From positions 930,001 through 994,000 of the forward strand of contig OZ244795.1 in assembly GCA_965219925.1 (NCBI GenBank): DNA of 64,000 bases, written 5' to 3'. This stretch comes from Bin87 sp965219925. GTDB taxonomy: Bacteria > Chloroflexota > Dehalococcoidia > Lucifugimonadales > UBA3495. Positions 16,254 through 26,876 of the stretch are shown here, piece after piece. Position numbers and translations under genes: made by a program. Under the pieces are notes generated by a model, which had not been told where the DNA came from, did no database searches, and worked only from the letters and a program-made list of their open reading frames with translations. The stretch's first letter is position 1. Every line of letters starts with the position of its first letter.

Positions 16254-19200
16254 TATCCCTCCCGACCCATGCGGTACTTGATGTCGTAGTTGATGATGAA
16301 GTCCAGTTCCTCATCTGTAAAGCCGTAGTGCTTGGCGAGAACACGATCTACCTCGTCCACGATGGGCTTAGAGAGCTTCATATAAAACTCGTCGTACTCA
16401 ACCCGTCCGGTGGTCTTGTAGTTGTACACACGGCGTTTAGACTTGGCCCGCATATCGGCTTCCAGTTTACGGGAGATGGAACTCAGGTCGTCAAACGATA
16501 GCATTGGAAACATCGAAATCTCCGGCTTGTTCAGGTGGTAACAATCTGAGTGAGACGACCACCAGATAAAGAAAGTCGTGCTGCAAAGGATGCTATGCAG
16601 GCTTGGAACGCCACTGGTTTGCGAGTAGAGGGATTTCAACTCCGTTGATTTCTTTTCACCGTCGCGCTCGCTGTGGAAATACGGAGTGGTGGTGTGCGAC
16701 CTTATCCAGTTGACCGGCGCCGAGTGGTACAGGACTTCGTTCCCCTGGCTTGATTGGACTTCTTGCCAAGCGATCTGATGGTTGTTCAATTTCGTCAAGA
16801 CTTGGTGATGTAAAGCACTGGACACTTTTGGTATCGCCGTGGCGTACCGTAAGTTCCCGATGTCCGTATAGCGCAGCAGGTCGAAAAGAGTATCCCTGGC
16901 ATCTGCGTACCAACGCAGGTATCCAGTGGTAAACGTACCCTTACCCCGATTCGATACAATGAATATAGCCAATCGAAACTTTACACCATCAAACAGGCAG
17001 CTCGGATTCGCATCCGAGCTGATGTTCATTAAATGGCATGATTCGTAACGATCATAGAATCGTGAGACCAGTGGCTGCATCCGTCGTGTACTATGCCCGC
17101 TCAGTGGGACAATCATGCTCAATGAGGCTTGTTTGCTTGCTATGACCTTACACCGCTCCATCACAAACGCATACAGATTGCCGCAACTCTCTGTTTCGTA
17201 TCCCTTGACAATGTAGTTCTTTCGGACTTTGCTGTACTCCACATACGGCGGGTTCCCTATAACCACATCGAATCCGCCCTTGCTCATAATCCCATAGAAC
17301 TCGACGAACCAGTGGAAGGGCTGCTGGCTGGTGCGCCAGGCGTCGTAGGCGGCGGCTTGCTTGGGGTCAACGCCGTACTCGGTAGCCAGGTAGCGGTCCA
17401 GCTCGTCGCCCAGGCCATCCAATCGGGCGCGCAGGGCGGCCTTGTCTCTCGCGGTTACTTGCCCGCCCAGCGTGGTCTGCTGCTCGCGGAATTGGTCGAA
17501 GGCCCGGCTGGCGGTTTCCGCGTCCTCCTCGATACGTTCCAGGATCTTCCGCTGCTCCTCGTCGAGGGCGCGGAACTGTTGCCCAGCGACCGGTCTGCGG
17601 CGGCCAGGCAAATGGACCGGTTCAACTGTTGCCGATATGGTCATCGCTCGCTCCACGTCTGCTAGGGACGTGAAGCCGACCAGGGTGTTGCCGGCGCGGA
17701 TGTTGAAGTCGATATCGGGCAGCGGCTCAATCTGGTCGTAGCTCTCCAGTTGGGCTACCAGCTTGAGGAAGAGGCGCAGCTTGCAGATTTCTACCGCCTC
17801 TTCCATGATGTCCACGCCGTAGAGGTTGTTCAGGACGATGGACTTGAGGATGAAGTAGCGCTCGCTGGGGTGCGTTTCCACTTGCGCCAAGACGTCGCGG
17901 AAGTCGCTGAGGGCGTTGGGGCTGTGAGGCCGCCCGGAGCGTTCCAGGTCGTCAAGGAAGCCCCGCATACCTTCCAGGCAGGCGGTATAGAGGGGTTCCA
18001 GAATGTTTAAGGCGGCGAACAGGAACGCGCCAGAGCGCAGGTAGGGTCCAGGACCGACACGTCGCGCAGGGCGTGCCAGAAGGCCCGCAGCAGCTCCGGT
18101 CCCTCGCTCTGGGCTATGACGTCCCTGGCGAACCGCTCGATGTCCAGGTTCAAGGTGATGAGGTCGTTGACCTCCTGAATCCCTCCGGTCGCGAGCTTGG
18201 TGCGGACTTCCTGGTAGCGCTGTCGGCGGGCCACCAGTTCACGCCAGGTCTCGGTGGGCAGGGCGAAGTCGTCGGGGGCGGGCCGGTTCCAGTCGCCACG
18301 TTGGGACACGTCGTCGATGCCGGCGGCAATCTCGTCGGGCAACTCATGCGGCGCGTCCAGGGGCTTGGGGTCTTCAGGCTGCCGGGCATTCCAGGTTATA
18401 CCGTGACCCACAGCCGGGTAGATATAGCGGTCGGGGTCGTCCTGTAACAACCGCCAAACGCCGCCACCGGGGTTGAAGGCCACGGGGCATTCTTTCCTGG
18501 CGGCGTCGAAGAGGAAGGGGATCACGGTGTTGCGGGTGATGTAGCCGGTGATGTCCTCCTTGGTGTAGTAGGCACCCATCTGCTTCTGGTTGACGTACTT
18601 CTCGAAGATGTAGCCCAGCACGTCGGGGTTGATCTCGTTGTCCTCCCGGTAGGGCCGCTCGTCCAGGTGCCAGCGGTAGCCATCGAAGAAGTTGAAGACT
18701 CGCTCAAAGGCTTCGTCGGGTATGGCGATGTCCGGGTTGTCCCGCTCCAGGTCGTGAACGTCAAACAGGCCGCCGTTGAGGAAAGGCACCTGACCGAGCA
18801 GGGCCGCTAGGTCGGGCGCTCGCTCCGCTTCCGGCTGGCCCAGCCCTTCGTGGAAGAGCCGCAGCAGGAAGATGCGGTAGAACTGCTGGAAGCGCCCGCC
18901 GCTGCTCTGGGCCTGTACCATGTTCAAGCGATTGCGCAGGTAGTCCGGATCGCCGTCGAGAAAACCCTGCTTCTGGACGAAGTAAACGAACATCATGCGG
19001 TTGAGCATCAGGGAAGCGTACCAGTCCCGGTCGCCCTGGGCGGTGATGCCATCGATGAAATTGCCAAAGGCGGTCAACTCTGTCCTGAACCGGTCGTAGA
19101 ATCGCTTGGTTATTTTTTCGACATCCAGAGCCGCACGGACGCGGGAGGCGACCAGGGCGATGTTCAGCGATGGCTCTTCATCCAGGGACACGAACAACGG

Positions 19201-19602
19201 TTGAAGGCGCTGGAGCAACGCTTCCCCGGACTGTCCGGCGTAGAAAGTTTGCTCGTGGCAAGCGGCGGGCTTGCCGGCCTCCCGCTTGACCCACTGCCAA
19301 ACCTGGAGAGTCTGGCCGGCGTCGACAAAGATGATGAGGTGTTCATAGGCCAGCTTGGCGACCTGATTCTCTATCTTGCGTCGTACCGGATAGTCCGGGA
19401 CGGAACCATCGGCGCCAGGGCCGCAGACGTAAACAGCGAACCCAGATTTCTGGGCGGCAGGCTCCAAGATATAGTCATGCCCATCGACGTGGACGCTGAC
19501 CGGCTCGGCGCGATAGTGGTCCCATCCCAGACCTTCCACCAACAGGTTCTGGAAGTCAAAGGACTGTAGGTAGGGGCGAAGTTCGTGAACCTGTACTTGC
19601 AT
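16253..19602 (-). pseudogene. large adenine-specific DNA methyltransferase, split by a one-base deletion in motif I
   Basis: Two open frames, 19602-18007 and about 18030-16253, join into one COG1002-type methyltransferase of some 1110 residues. Part one has the N-terminal helical domain (GAYYTKEDITGYITRNTVIP precedes the catalytic core) and ends DVSVLDPTC. Restoring one G near 18035 gives DPTCGSGAFLFAALNILEPL, the SAM-binding motif I, and then runs straight into part two. Part two has NNLYGVDIMEEAVEICKLRL, then the catalytic NPPY in VVIGNPPYVEYSKV and a target-recognition-like C-terminus. It would methylate N6 of adenine, either as part of a type IIG-like enzyme or as the modification arm of a helicase-linked system. 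The break hits the cofactor site, so if real it kills activity. A sequencing error is equally possible. Confidence 0.85.
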
Positions 19603-19605
19603 CAG

Positions 19606-20082
19606 CTATCCCTTTCCTCCCGTTTCACCAATAACGTCTGGGATTGCCACGATTGTAATATCGTTGAATGGCGCAAAGTCGGCTCCGTTCTGCGTCAGCA
19701 GGGTACAGACGCCATGTACCGCCATAGTGGCGACTATGTTGGCGTCGTGGAGGCGCTTTCCGTGCAGATCGTGGGTTGTAACCAGCTGGCGCAGCCGCTG
19801 GGACACCGCTTCGGTTTCGTCATACAGTTCAAGGCGGCGCAAAAACTCGTTCACGTTTGCTTCCTCGTCTGCTGCGCTTAACCCCAAACCATTGTTTGCG
19901 ATGGGGCGAGTGGCCACCACCAAGTACTCTCGAACCACTTGACCACTGGTGGCTAGGCGTTTTTCCAAGTTGATGGTACCAGCCAGGAGGTTCAATGCCT
20001 CGGAGTGTAACTGACGTGATTCATCCGTCGCAGTCAGCAGCACGTTCGTATCGACAAAAAGAATATCATCGACCATCGTCAT
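19606..20082 (-). CDS. PIN-domain protein inside the helicase/methyltransferase operon
   Basis: About 158 residues from the ATG at 20082 (or 20076). PIN acidic residues are visible: Asp in DILFVDTNVLLTAT, Glu in GQVVREYLVVATRP, Asp in KRLHDANIVATM and Asn/Asp in LLTQNGADFAPF. The start lies within the end of the helicase frame, and the stop is 4 bp ahead of the methyltransferase start, so it is cotranscribed. No antitoxin gene adjoins it. This suggests either an orphan toxin kept in check by the system or a nuclease component of the operon. Confidence 0.8.
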   Translation of the reverse strand: MTMVDDILFVDTNVLLTATDESRQLHSEALNLLAGTINLEKRLATSGQVVREYLVVATRPIANNGLGLSAADEEANVNEFLRRLELYDETEAVSQRLRQLVTTHDLHGKRLHDANIVATMAVHGVCTLLTQNGADFAPFNDITIVAIPDVIGETGGKG

Positions 20083-23000
20083 TATAAATTTCGTCCCTGC
20101 TCCATGAGCCTTCATATCCTGTCGAGACCGTCGCTATCCCAAGAGAGCGGCGGTTCGGATCCGGCAGGCTATGCCCATTCTCGAATAGCCCCAGGGAACA
20201 GATGATTCGCGGTTCCTGGGACGCGGCTTCCTGATCCTCAGTCAGGCACAGCCGGTCTTCGTCACGCAGGGCGATTGCCAACTCGGCCAGCACCGTGTCG
20301 TCCACGCCGCTGCGCAACTGCCGGTTCAGGGTGTCCACAGCCGTTTGCCGCAGGGGGTAACGGTAAATGTCGTCAAGGACCTGGTGCAGTGCAGGAACAT
20401 CGAAGATTTGTCCTGTGATGGAATCAGCGTATACCTTCAGGCGGGTATAGGTGCGGAAGCGCGCCCCGGAAGGGCGTCCAAGTTGTCCCCCAACTCGCTG
20501 TTCTTCCCTGGCTATATGCTTTACGCCTTGCTCGACAAGGCCATGATGGAATTCATGATGCGGTTGAGCCGAGGTGTCCGGGCTGCACTCTGCTGCCGCC
20601 AGGATTTCCAACTGGGACTCCGTGATGCTCTTGCCTTCCTTGTCAACGTAGGCCAGGGCGTCGTTCCCATCCGGAGTGCGGACGAAAACCAACACGCCCT
20701 CCGGCCTCTGGGCAATGGGGGTGTGATGACGAGATGAGAAGACCACGTCCGGTAGGTTGGTCACAGCTCGTTCCAGCCTGGGGTCGGCACTAATGGCATT
20801 CTTCCAGATTTGGTAGGCGTGGGACGCCAGGTCCACCTCCCCATCCGGGTCGCCGTCCAAGATTCCCGCCCGCTCGTGGTAGAGGTTGAGAATGGTCTGT
20901 TCGTCGGCCTCGTCTTCAAAGAACGCTTCATCGGCGCCCACCACCTCGGCGTTTTGCCGGAGACGACTGCGAACCCGGCCGCGCAGGTCGATGATGCGCT
21001 CCACACCCTCGGCGGGAAGGAAGGAGTGGCAGAGTATCTCCTCCGCTGTCTGCCCGATCCTGTCAACGCGCCCGGCCCGCTGGATCAACCGGATGATTGC
21101 CCAGGGAAGATCGTAGTTCACCACGATGGCACAGTCCTGTAGGTTCTGTCCTTCGCTCAGAGCGTCCGTTGCAACCAACACCCGCAACTCACTATCAAGA
21201 GCTGCCATATCCTTCACCTGGTTGCTAATGGGACTGAAACGGCGCGCAAAAGCTGTTGGTTCCGCGGAATTCCCGGTAACGCCGGCCATGCCCTTCACGT
21301 GCTTGTCCTTGAGTTGCTCCTCAAGATACCGAACAGTGTCCGCAAACTGGGAGAAGACCAGCACCTTGCGGTCGGGATGGGTCTCGGTAAGCAGCGAGTG
21401 AAGCGCATTCAGCTTGGCGTCGTGTTCCGGCCGCCAAGAGCCGTGAGCCTGAAGAATACCCAGCAGGGCATTGGCATCCGCTTGAAGGTCGTCCTCCAAG
21501 CGGTCCTTGAACAGGTCGGAGCGCAGCCAGCGGAACCGGCGCCGGTAAAGCCGCTCGTAGTCTGCATATATCTCAGCGGCGCGGCTTTCACATTCGACGG
21601 AAGTCCACCCGCTCCGCCCGGCTTCGTCAGCCTCCTGCTCCGGTTCATCCTCCGCCTCTTCCAGATCCAGAAAATCCATCGTGGCCTGATTCTCGTCCTC
21701 GTCGGTGAAACGGGAATCGAGCATCTCGGCGTCCTGAGTTCCGATAGGCAGCGGCCGGCCGTTGCGGATGGCATGGAGGAAGACGTAGTTGCGGAGCAGG
21801 TGCCGTTCGACGGAAAGCAGGAAGGCCGATCCGCTACTTTCCAGGCGTTTGAACAGGTTGGTTCGGCAGAAACCCATGAGCCGCCTGCCCCCCCTGGATA
21901 GGTTCTGAATCTGCCTCTCTTCCGCCTGGGTTGGATGAGAGTCATCGTAGTCGGCAACGTATTTGTCGAGGCCAAGGCCGTAACGGGGGAGTTCCAGCTT
22001 GTTGATGGTTTCCACTACTTCAGGTGAGTAGAGCCCGGCGTACTGGTCGTTGGGATCGGACTCGTCAATAGCGAACTTGATGGTCTTCGGTACGCGGGTA
22101 GGGAAGTAGGACTTGTTGCCATCCTCGTGGGTGAGGTATTTCCGTCCCGTGTCGGGGTCCGTGTCCGCATAGTTGTCCTGGATGAAGCTGCGGGTACGCC
22201 GCACCAGGTAGAGACGCATCAGGTCGCGCCAGTCGTCGGGGTAGGCGCTGAGATCGAAGGCCGCCATGGTGCGTGGTGATGCTTGGTGCCGCCTGCTGAA
22301 TTCCACCTCTCCCAACTCGCGGAGAAGCCTTTCCGGGCGAATTCCCAAATCCTGGTCATCCTCTACGAAGACGCGGAGTTGGCTGGACAAGTCCAGATAG
22401 GTTTTGTTGTAGGGCGTGGCCGACAACAGGATGCACTTGCTTTCATTGGCGCGCACATACTCCTGAATCGCCCGGTACCTGCGGCCTTCCCGATTTCGCA
22501 GGTTGTGGCTTTCGTCGATGACCACCAAGCGATATCGCCGAAGGGTTGGCAATTGCCCGATAACCTGGCTGATGGAGATCACCCTACCCCTCAGCCCGTA
22601 TTCATGGGCGTAGTCCTCCCACATGGAAACCAGGTTTTTCGGGCAGATGATGAGTGTTTCTAGGTCAAAATCGTCCTGGAAGATGCGAGCCACAGCGGTC
22701 GCCATCAGGGTCTTGCCCAGACCCACCACGTCACCGATGAGCACCCCGTTTCGCTTGTTGAGATGGTGGGCCGCAATTTTGACCGCTGCCGCCTGGAAGT
22801 CGAACAAGCGATTGCCGAAAACTCCCGGGATTTTGTACTCGGTCAGGCCGGCTCGGGCTTCGTGAGCGAGGTGGTAGGCCATCTTCAAGTACACGTGATA
22901 GGGCGGGACCAGTGCCTCCCTGGCCCAACTCTCCTCGATGATCTGAATCAGCTCCTCGGTGATGTCAACGCAATAACGGTCCTTCCACCGGTCTTCGAAC

Positions 23001-23572
23001 CATTGCTTGAGCTTGATGGTAGCGTCGTGGTCCAGAATGTCCACGTTCAACTCGCCCTGCCCCGAAAGGCCGGCGAAGGTCAGGTTGCTGCTTCCCAAAT
23101 AGCCCACGATGGGGTTGATGGGGTCGTCTCGGTAGAGGAGATAGAGCTTGGCGTGGAGGGAATGGCGGAGGAACAGCTTGACGACGACTTTTCCCGTCCG
23201 CAGTTGCGCTGCCAAGCGACGCAGGGTTTGTTCATATGCATTGTTGGGCGCCCCGATGGTCAGTTGTTGGCGCAACTGCTCCCCCAACTGGAGGCGCAGG
23301 CGATGAGCAGTGCGATTGTCCATGCCCGGAGACCGGTCCGCCAGACTGAGGGCATCCCTGAGTTCCTCATGGGGCAGGCGCTGCATCCCGATGAGAACAC
23401 GGCATGGACCATCGTCCGGCCCCCAATTATCCACGCACGAAGCCAAACCTCCCCATCCGCGCAGATTGAAGTAGCCGACGCAAAAGTCCGCGCGCGAGGA
23501 AAGCCCCATGGTCTCGCGCAACGCTGGGAGGAGGCTAGACCCAGCTGCAAGGTTATCGAAGATACGTGGCAT
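20066..23572 (-). CDS. PLD-nuclease/SNF2-type helicase fusion
   Basis: A 1168-residue protein. The N-terminal domain carries one HxK motif of the phospholipase D superfamily (RHSLHAKLYLLYRD, H140 and K142) followed by GYLGSSNLTFAGL. The helicase has Walker A GDVVGLGKTLMATAVA near residues 280-295, the DESH box in LVVIDESHNLRNREG, and ILLSATPYNKT. The second RecA domain has VLVFSQFADTVRYLEEQL and ATDALSEGQNLQDC, then IRLIQRAGRVDRIGQ. Such fusions occur with large adenine methyltransferases in restriction-type islands; DISARM class 1 also pairs an SNF2 helicase with a methyltransferase. The DISARM genes drmA and drmB are not present here. It is the second gene of the operon, 14 bp after the HTH gene. 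Confidence 0.87.
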   Translation of the reverse strand: MPRIFDNLAAGSSLLPALRETMGLSSRADFCVGYFNLRGWGGLASCVDNWGPDDGPCRVLIGMQRLPHEELRDALSLADRSPGMDNRTAHRLRLQLGEQLRQQLTIGAPNNAYEQTLRRLAAQLRTGKVVVKLFLRHSLHAKLYLLYRDDPINPIVGYLGSSNLTFAGLSGQGELNVDILDHDATIKLKQWFEDRWKDRYCVDITEELIQIIEESWAREALVPPYHVYLKMAYHLAHEARAGLTEYKIPGVFGNRLFDFQAAAVKIAAHHLNKRNGVLIGDVVGLGKTLMATAVARIFQDDFDLETLIICPKNLVSMWEDYAHEYGLRGRVISISQVIGQLPTLRRYRLVVIDESHNLRNREGRRYRAIQEYVRANESKCILLSATPYNKTYLDLSSQLRVFVEDDQDLGIRPERLLRELGEVEFSRRHQASPRTMAAFDLSAYPDDWRDLMRLYLVRRTRSFIQDNYADTDPDTGRKYLTHEDGNKSYFPTRVPKTIKFAIDESDPNDQYAGLYSPEVVETINKLELPRYGLGLDKYVADYDDSHPTQAEERQIQNLSRGGRRLMGFCRTNLFKRLESSGSAFLLSVERHLLRNYVFLHAIRNGRPLPIGTQDAEMLDSRFTDEDENQATMDFLDLEEAEDEPEQEADEAGRSGWTSVECESRAAEIYADYERLYRRRFRWLRSDLFKDRLEDDLQADANALLGILQAHGSWRPEHDAKLNALHSLLTETHPDRKVLVFSQFADTVRYLEEQLKDKHVKGMAGVTGNSAEPTAFARRFSPISNQVKDMAALDSELRVLVATDALSEGQNLQDCAIVVNYDLPWAIIRLIQRAGRVDRIGQTAEEILCHSFLPAEGVERIIDLRGRVRSRLRQNAEVVGADEAFFEDEADEQTILNLYHERAGILDGDPDGEVDLASHAYQIWKNAISADPRLERAVTNLPDVVFSSRHHTPIAQRPEGVLVFVRTPDGNDALAYVDKEGKSITESQLEILAAAECSPDTSAQPHHEFHHGLVEQGVKHIAREEQRVGGQLGRPSGARFRTYTRLKVYADSITGQIFDVPALHQVLDDIYRYPLRQTAVDTLNRQLRSGVDDTVLAELAIALRDEDRLCLTEDQEAASQEPRIICSLGLFENGHSLPDPNRRSLGIATVSTGYEGSWSRDEIYNDDGR

Positions 23573-23586
23573 AGATGCGGTACTCG

Positions 23587-23817
23587 TTACCCTTGTCTAA
23601 CAATCGGTGTCGTTCTACCGGTTGAATGCGTTTCGGGAGCATTCCCGCCCCCTGATTTTACCCACTCGTCGACTTCTGAGAGCCGGAAGCGCAGAAGCCG
23701 ACCCACCCTGTGCGCGGGAAAGTCCTTGGAGTCAACCCAACGGTAAATGGAGTCTTTGGCTACGCTCAAGTGGGCAGCCACGTCTGCAATACCGACCCAA
23801 CCTTCTTCAGACGCCAT
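23587..23817 (-). CDS. excisionase-type helix-turn-helix protein
   Basis: A 76-residue DNA-binding protein of the MerR/excisionase-like winged-helix family. The diagnostic segment is GIADVAAHLSVAKDSIYRWV followed by HRVGRLLRFRLSEVDEWV. It is the first gene of the helicase/PIN/methyltransferase operon, behind a strong Shine-Dalgarno (AAGGAGGT at 23826-23833). Such a leader gene may act as the operon's own regulator. Confidence 0.85.
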   Translation of the reverse strand: MASEEGWVGIADVAAHLSVAKDSIYRWVDSKDFPAHRVGRLLRFRLSEVDEWVKSGGGNAPETHSTGRTTPIVRQG

Positions 23818-23859
23818 GCCGCTACCTCCTTATGAGGAAAGCCTACAATTTACAACGAA

Positions 23860-23888
23860 AGTATAAAAATGTAGGTGAACATCGTCAA
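23860..23888 (-). promoter_or_regulatory. sigma70-like promoter of the HTH/helicase operon
   Basis: On the minus strand TTGACG (23888-23883) and TATACT (23865-23860) are separated by exactly 17 nt. This is about 43 nt ahead of the HTH start codon and its consensus Shine-Dalgarno. It is the best promoter match seen in the window. Confidence 0.7.
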
Positions 23889-24105
23889 CCTTGGACACTC
23901 TCCCACGCTCAGTGCTCACTGGAATAAGGACGCGGTTGCGGGCTCGAGCTTGGGGCCCCTTACCTGACGGGCAATCCAGGCCAGAGTCTGTGCAAGCGAA
24001 AACGGGGGAACACGGCCCAGGACAACGGCGTCCGTAGCCCTTGTCATATCTGGTACTGACACTTGCCAGCTGACGATGGCGGCTTCCGGCTGATACGCTG
24101 GAGGC

Positions 24106-25807
24106 ATGGTCTTCTCACGAGCGCGAATTCTGGACGCCCTGGCCCGGCTGCCCTTCATTGACGCCGGGGAACTGGCCCTGATCCTAGGCGAGCCGCTGGC
24201 GACGGTGCACCGCGCCCTGACCGGCCTGCTGAAAGACGGTCTAGCCCATCGGGGCAGCCACGGCACGGCCCACTTGTCGTCCAGCCACCGCTACTAACTC
24301 ACCGGCAAGGGCATCGCAGAAGCCGCCGATGTCCTGGGCTACGACGCGCCGTCGGAGTTCGTGCGGGCCTACCCCGTGTCCCGGCAGTGGCTGACGCTGC
24401 TGCTGCGCCGGATGGATGCCGTGGCCTCGGTGTACCGCTTGGCAGCTACCCTGTCCCCCGGAGTGGACGGCCTGGAAACCCAGGTGGAGTTTCACCGCCG
24501 GGGCCGCTTCGACGCCGTTATCACCCGGCACGACAGGCGCAGCTTCGGTGTGGTGCGCCAGGGGCTGGCCCTGCGGCGCCGCTCCCTCTACGACCGCCTG
24601 TGGGCCATCGCCGAGTACCACTACTCCCGTCGCCCCTCCGTCGTGCTGGCCCTGGTGCCCAGCCCCTGGGAGCAGCGGCTCACCGACGAATTCTGCCTAA
24701 ACGTGGACCTCCGGGACTGCTATGTCACCGTGGAGCGCCGGGAGACCCTCGAAGAATGGGACCGTCCGATCTGGATTTCGTCCAACTGGGTGGTTGGCAG
24801 AACGTACCGTACCCTGGAGCAGGTGGTCTCCCAGGCCGACCCCGGCGGACGGTTCCACCCGGAGGCGCCGGAGCGCAAGCGGGCGTTCCTGCCCGACCCG
24901 GAGCGGATGGTCAAGGCTACCCCGGCCTTCGGCATGAGCCCGTCGGAGAAGCGCGCTCTGGACCTGATCACCGACCACCCCATGATCCTCAGGGAGCGCC
25001 TGGCCCGCTGGCTGGGGGTGTCTGACGGGAGGGTGAGCCAGATGACCCACAGCCTAACGCAGGCCTGGAGCCTGGTCGAGCAGCACGGCAAACGGAGCGA
25101 CGTGCGCTACACCCTGTCCGAGCGGGGCATCAGGTACATCACCCGCCGGGACCGGGCCCAGCTTCCGACCACCATGGCCGCGTGGAGCACCGAGCCTGCC
25201 ACCGACAATCACGGACAGACCCGGCCCCTGGGACACCGCATCCACACCTGGGCGCGGCAAACCAGCCACGCCGACGGCATCACCTGGTTCCTGTCGGAGC
25301 TGGCCGCCGAAGTGAGGGACGCCGCCAACAGTGAACTCCAGTGGTCCGTGCCCACCGCCCGCGCCGACCGGGCCTTCAACCGGGGCGAGGACGCCATCGC
25401 CCCCGCGCCGTGGGGCACCTGCTGGCCGGCGGACTGCACCTGCCCTTCTATTTCGAGCACGAGCTGCGCGCCCGCCACCCCAGGGGCGTGGCCGCCCGCC
25501 TGCGCCCCTACTCACGCTACTACCGCTCCGACGCCCCGGGCAAAGACCAGCCGCCCTTTCCCACCACGCTGTTCCTGGTGGACACGGAGGAGGTGGCGCA
25601 GACCTACGCCAGCACGGCGTCCCGGATGGTCGCCATGTTATTGCCCATCCTGGTGTCAGTAGGGAGGCACTGTCCTGTAAGGGGATACTGGGCCGGTCCT
25701 GGCGTCCCCTGTGGGAACCGGAGTGTCCGCCGCTGGCGCTGCGGGAGCTGGGAGCCTACGGGTGGGACGGCCTGCGCCACCGGATGCATCGGCTGGAGAC
25801 ACGTTAG
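24106..25807 (+). pseudogene. replication-relaxation family protein, decayed
   Basis: The frame from 24106 begins with a winged-helix segment (RILDALARLPFIDAGELALI) and meets TAA at 24295-24297. It then continues in the same frame with LTGKGIAEAADVLGYDAPSE and a long body, DRRSFGVVRQGLALRRRSLY, ending near 25412. There the reading shifts to HLLAGGLHLPFYFEHELRAR and then TTLFLVDTEEVAQTYASTAS, and shifts back near 25660 to WRPLWEPECPPLALREL. One stop and two frameshifts make this dead. The family is found on plasmids and integrative elements, which fits the recombinase and tRNA downstream. Confidence 0.75.
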
Positions 25808-26074
25808 TCATGTTGACACGGCCCTATCTGCCCGCTCTGTTGTCTGGGGGCGCAGATTGTCTCCTCGGGGCGATTTCAGGGGTTGGCCGGGACGCCGCGA
25901 CGTGTCATTTCCCCGAGGTTTCAAGCAGGAAACGGGCTGTCCGGCACTTTGACCAATCAGAAATTGTACTTTGGGAACTGTGAGAAACCGCGCTAAAACA
26001 GGGGGAGGCCCAATTGCACAAATGCAATCGCGATTACCACCGTTGACGCCTCAGCCCATGACGAGGTGAGACAC

Positions 26075-26517
26075 GTGAAAGATGATGTTCATTGGGTGGA
26101 TAAGGAGGAGGCGGCCAGGGAGTTGGAGGTTTCGCTATCGACCTTGGACCGGATGATCCGCAAGGGGGAGTTGGAGGTGGCGAGGGAGGGCCGCGGGTTT
26201 ATGTGAAGCTGCCGGGACCCCGTTACCCCAGCGACCGGGAGCTGCTGCGCCAGACCAGAGCCAGGGTTGAACAACTTGAGCGCACGGTAGGGGAGCTGAC
26301 CGAGGAAGCGGACCAGTTGGAACAGGAACGGGATCAGGCTCGAGCCGAGACCGAGGCGGCCAGGCGTGAGTACCGCGAGCTGGAAACGGAGCACCGCAAG
26401 GAGCAGGCCGCCTACCGGAGGGTCAGGCGCTGGGCCGCCCGGCTCGGCGTCGCCGCCGCCGTGCTGATCGTCCTGCTGGCGGTCACCGTCCTGGCGGCCT
26501 GGTGGCTGATTGCGTAG
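26075..26517 (+). pseudogene. HTH / coiled-coil / membrane-anchored protein with a one-base deletion
   Basis: A GTG at 26075 starts an excisionase-like helix-turn-helix (HWVDKEEAARELEVSLSTLD, then RMIRKGELEVAREGRG). It ends at TGA 26204-26206. Adding one G in the GGGTTT run near 26197 joins it to the frame from 26203: YVKLPGPRYPSDRE, a charged coiled coil of about 70 residues, then a single transmembrane helix (VAAAVLIVLLAVTVLAAWWL) at the C-terminus. Proteins of this design sit on conjugative and integrative elements. I do not know a specific function. Confidence 0.6.
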
Positions 26518-26642
26518 CGGTGTGGGTCCAGGCAAAGGCTGGAATACTGCCCCGACTGACCGGGCGCAATTGACGGCAGTGTGAGGATGAAACATAATAA
26601 TAGTAAGACAATCCAATAAATTGCCATCCAGGAAGAGGCACC

Positions 26643-26876
26643 ATGCCCCCACGCCGGAAATCCAGGACCATCACCTTCTCCCTGCCCCCGGAGATGTTCG
26701 AGCAGGTGCAGCGGCTGAAGGACGAAGAGGGCCGCGACATGAGCGAACTGGTGCGCGAAGCCCTCCGCCTGTACATGGAAGATAGGGAGCTGCGCCGCGA
26801 GGCGCGCCTGGAAAGGCTGCGCTCCCGCCGGGCCAATCAGTCAGACGATGATGATGGAGGACACATCGATGAGTAA
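26643..26876 (+). CDS. ribbon-helix-helix DNA-binding protein
   Basis: A 77-residue protein beginning MPPRRKSRTITFSLPPEMFE and continuing QVQRLKDEEGRDMSELVREA, the beta-strand then two-helix pattern of the CopG/Arc fold. A highly charged tail follows. Its end overlaps the serine recombinase start by 8 bp, so it may regulate that gene or act as a directionality factor. Confidence 0.8.
   Translation: MPPRRKSRTITFSLPPEMFEQVQRLKDEEGRDMSELVREALRLYMEDRELRREARLERLRSRRANQSDDDDGGHIDE

Noticed and set aside
20345..23746. Long plus-strand frames opposite the helicase gene
   Set aside because: They are antisense shadows of a high-GC gene and show no protein motifs.
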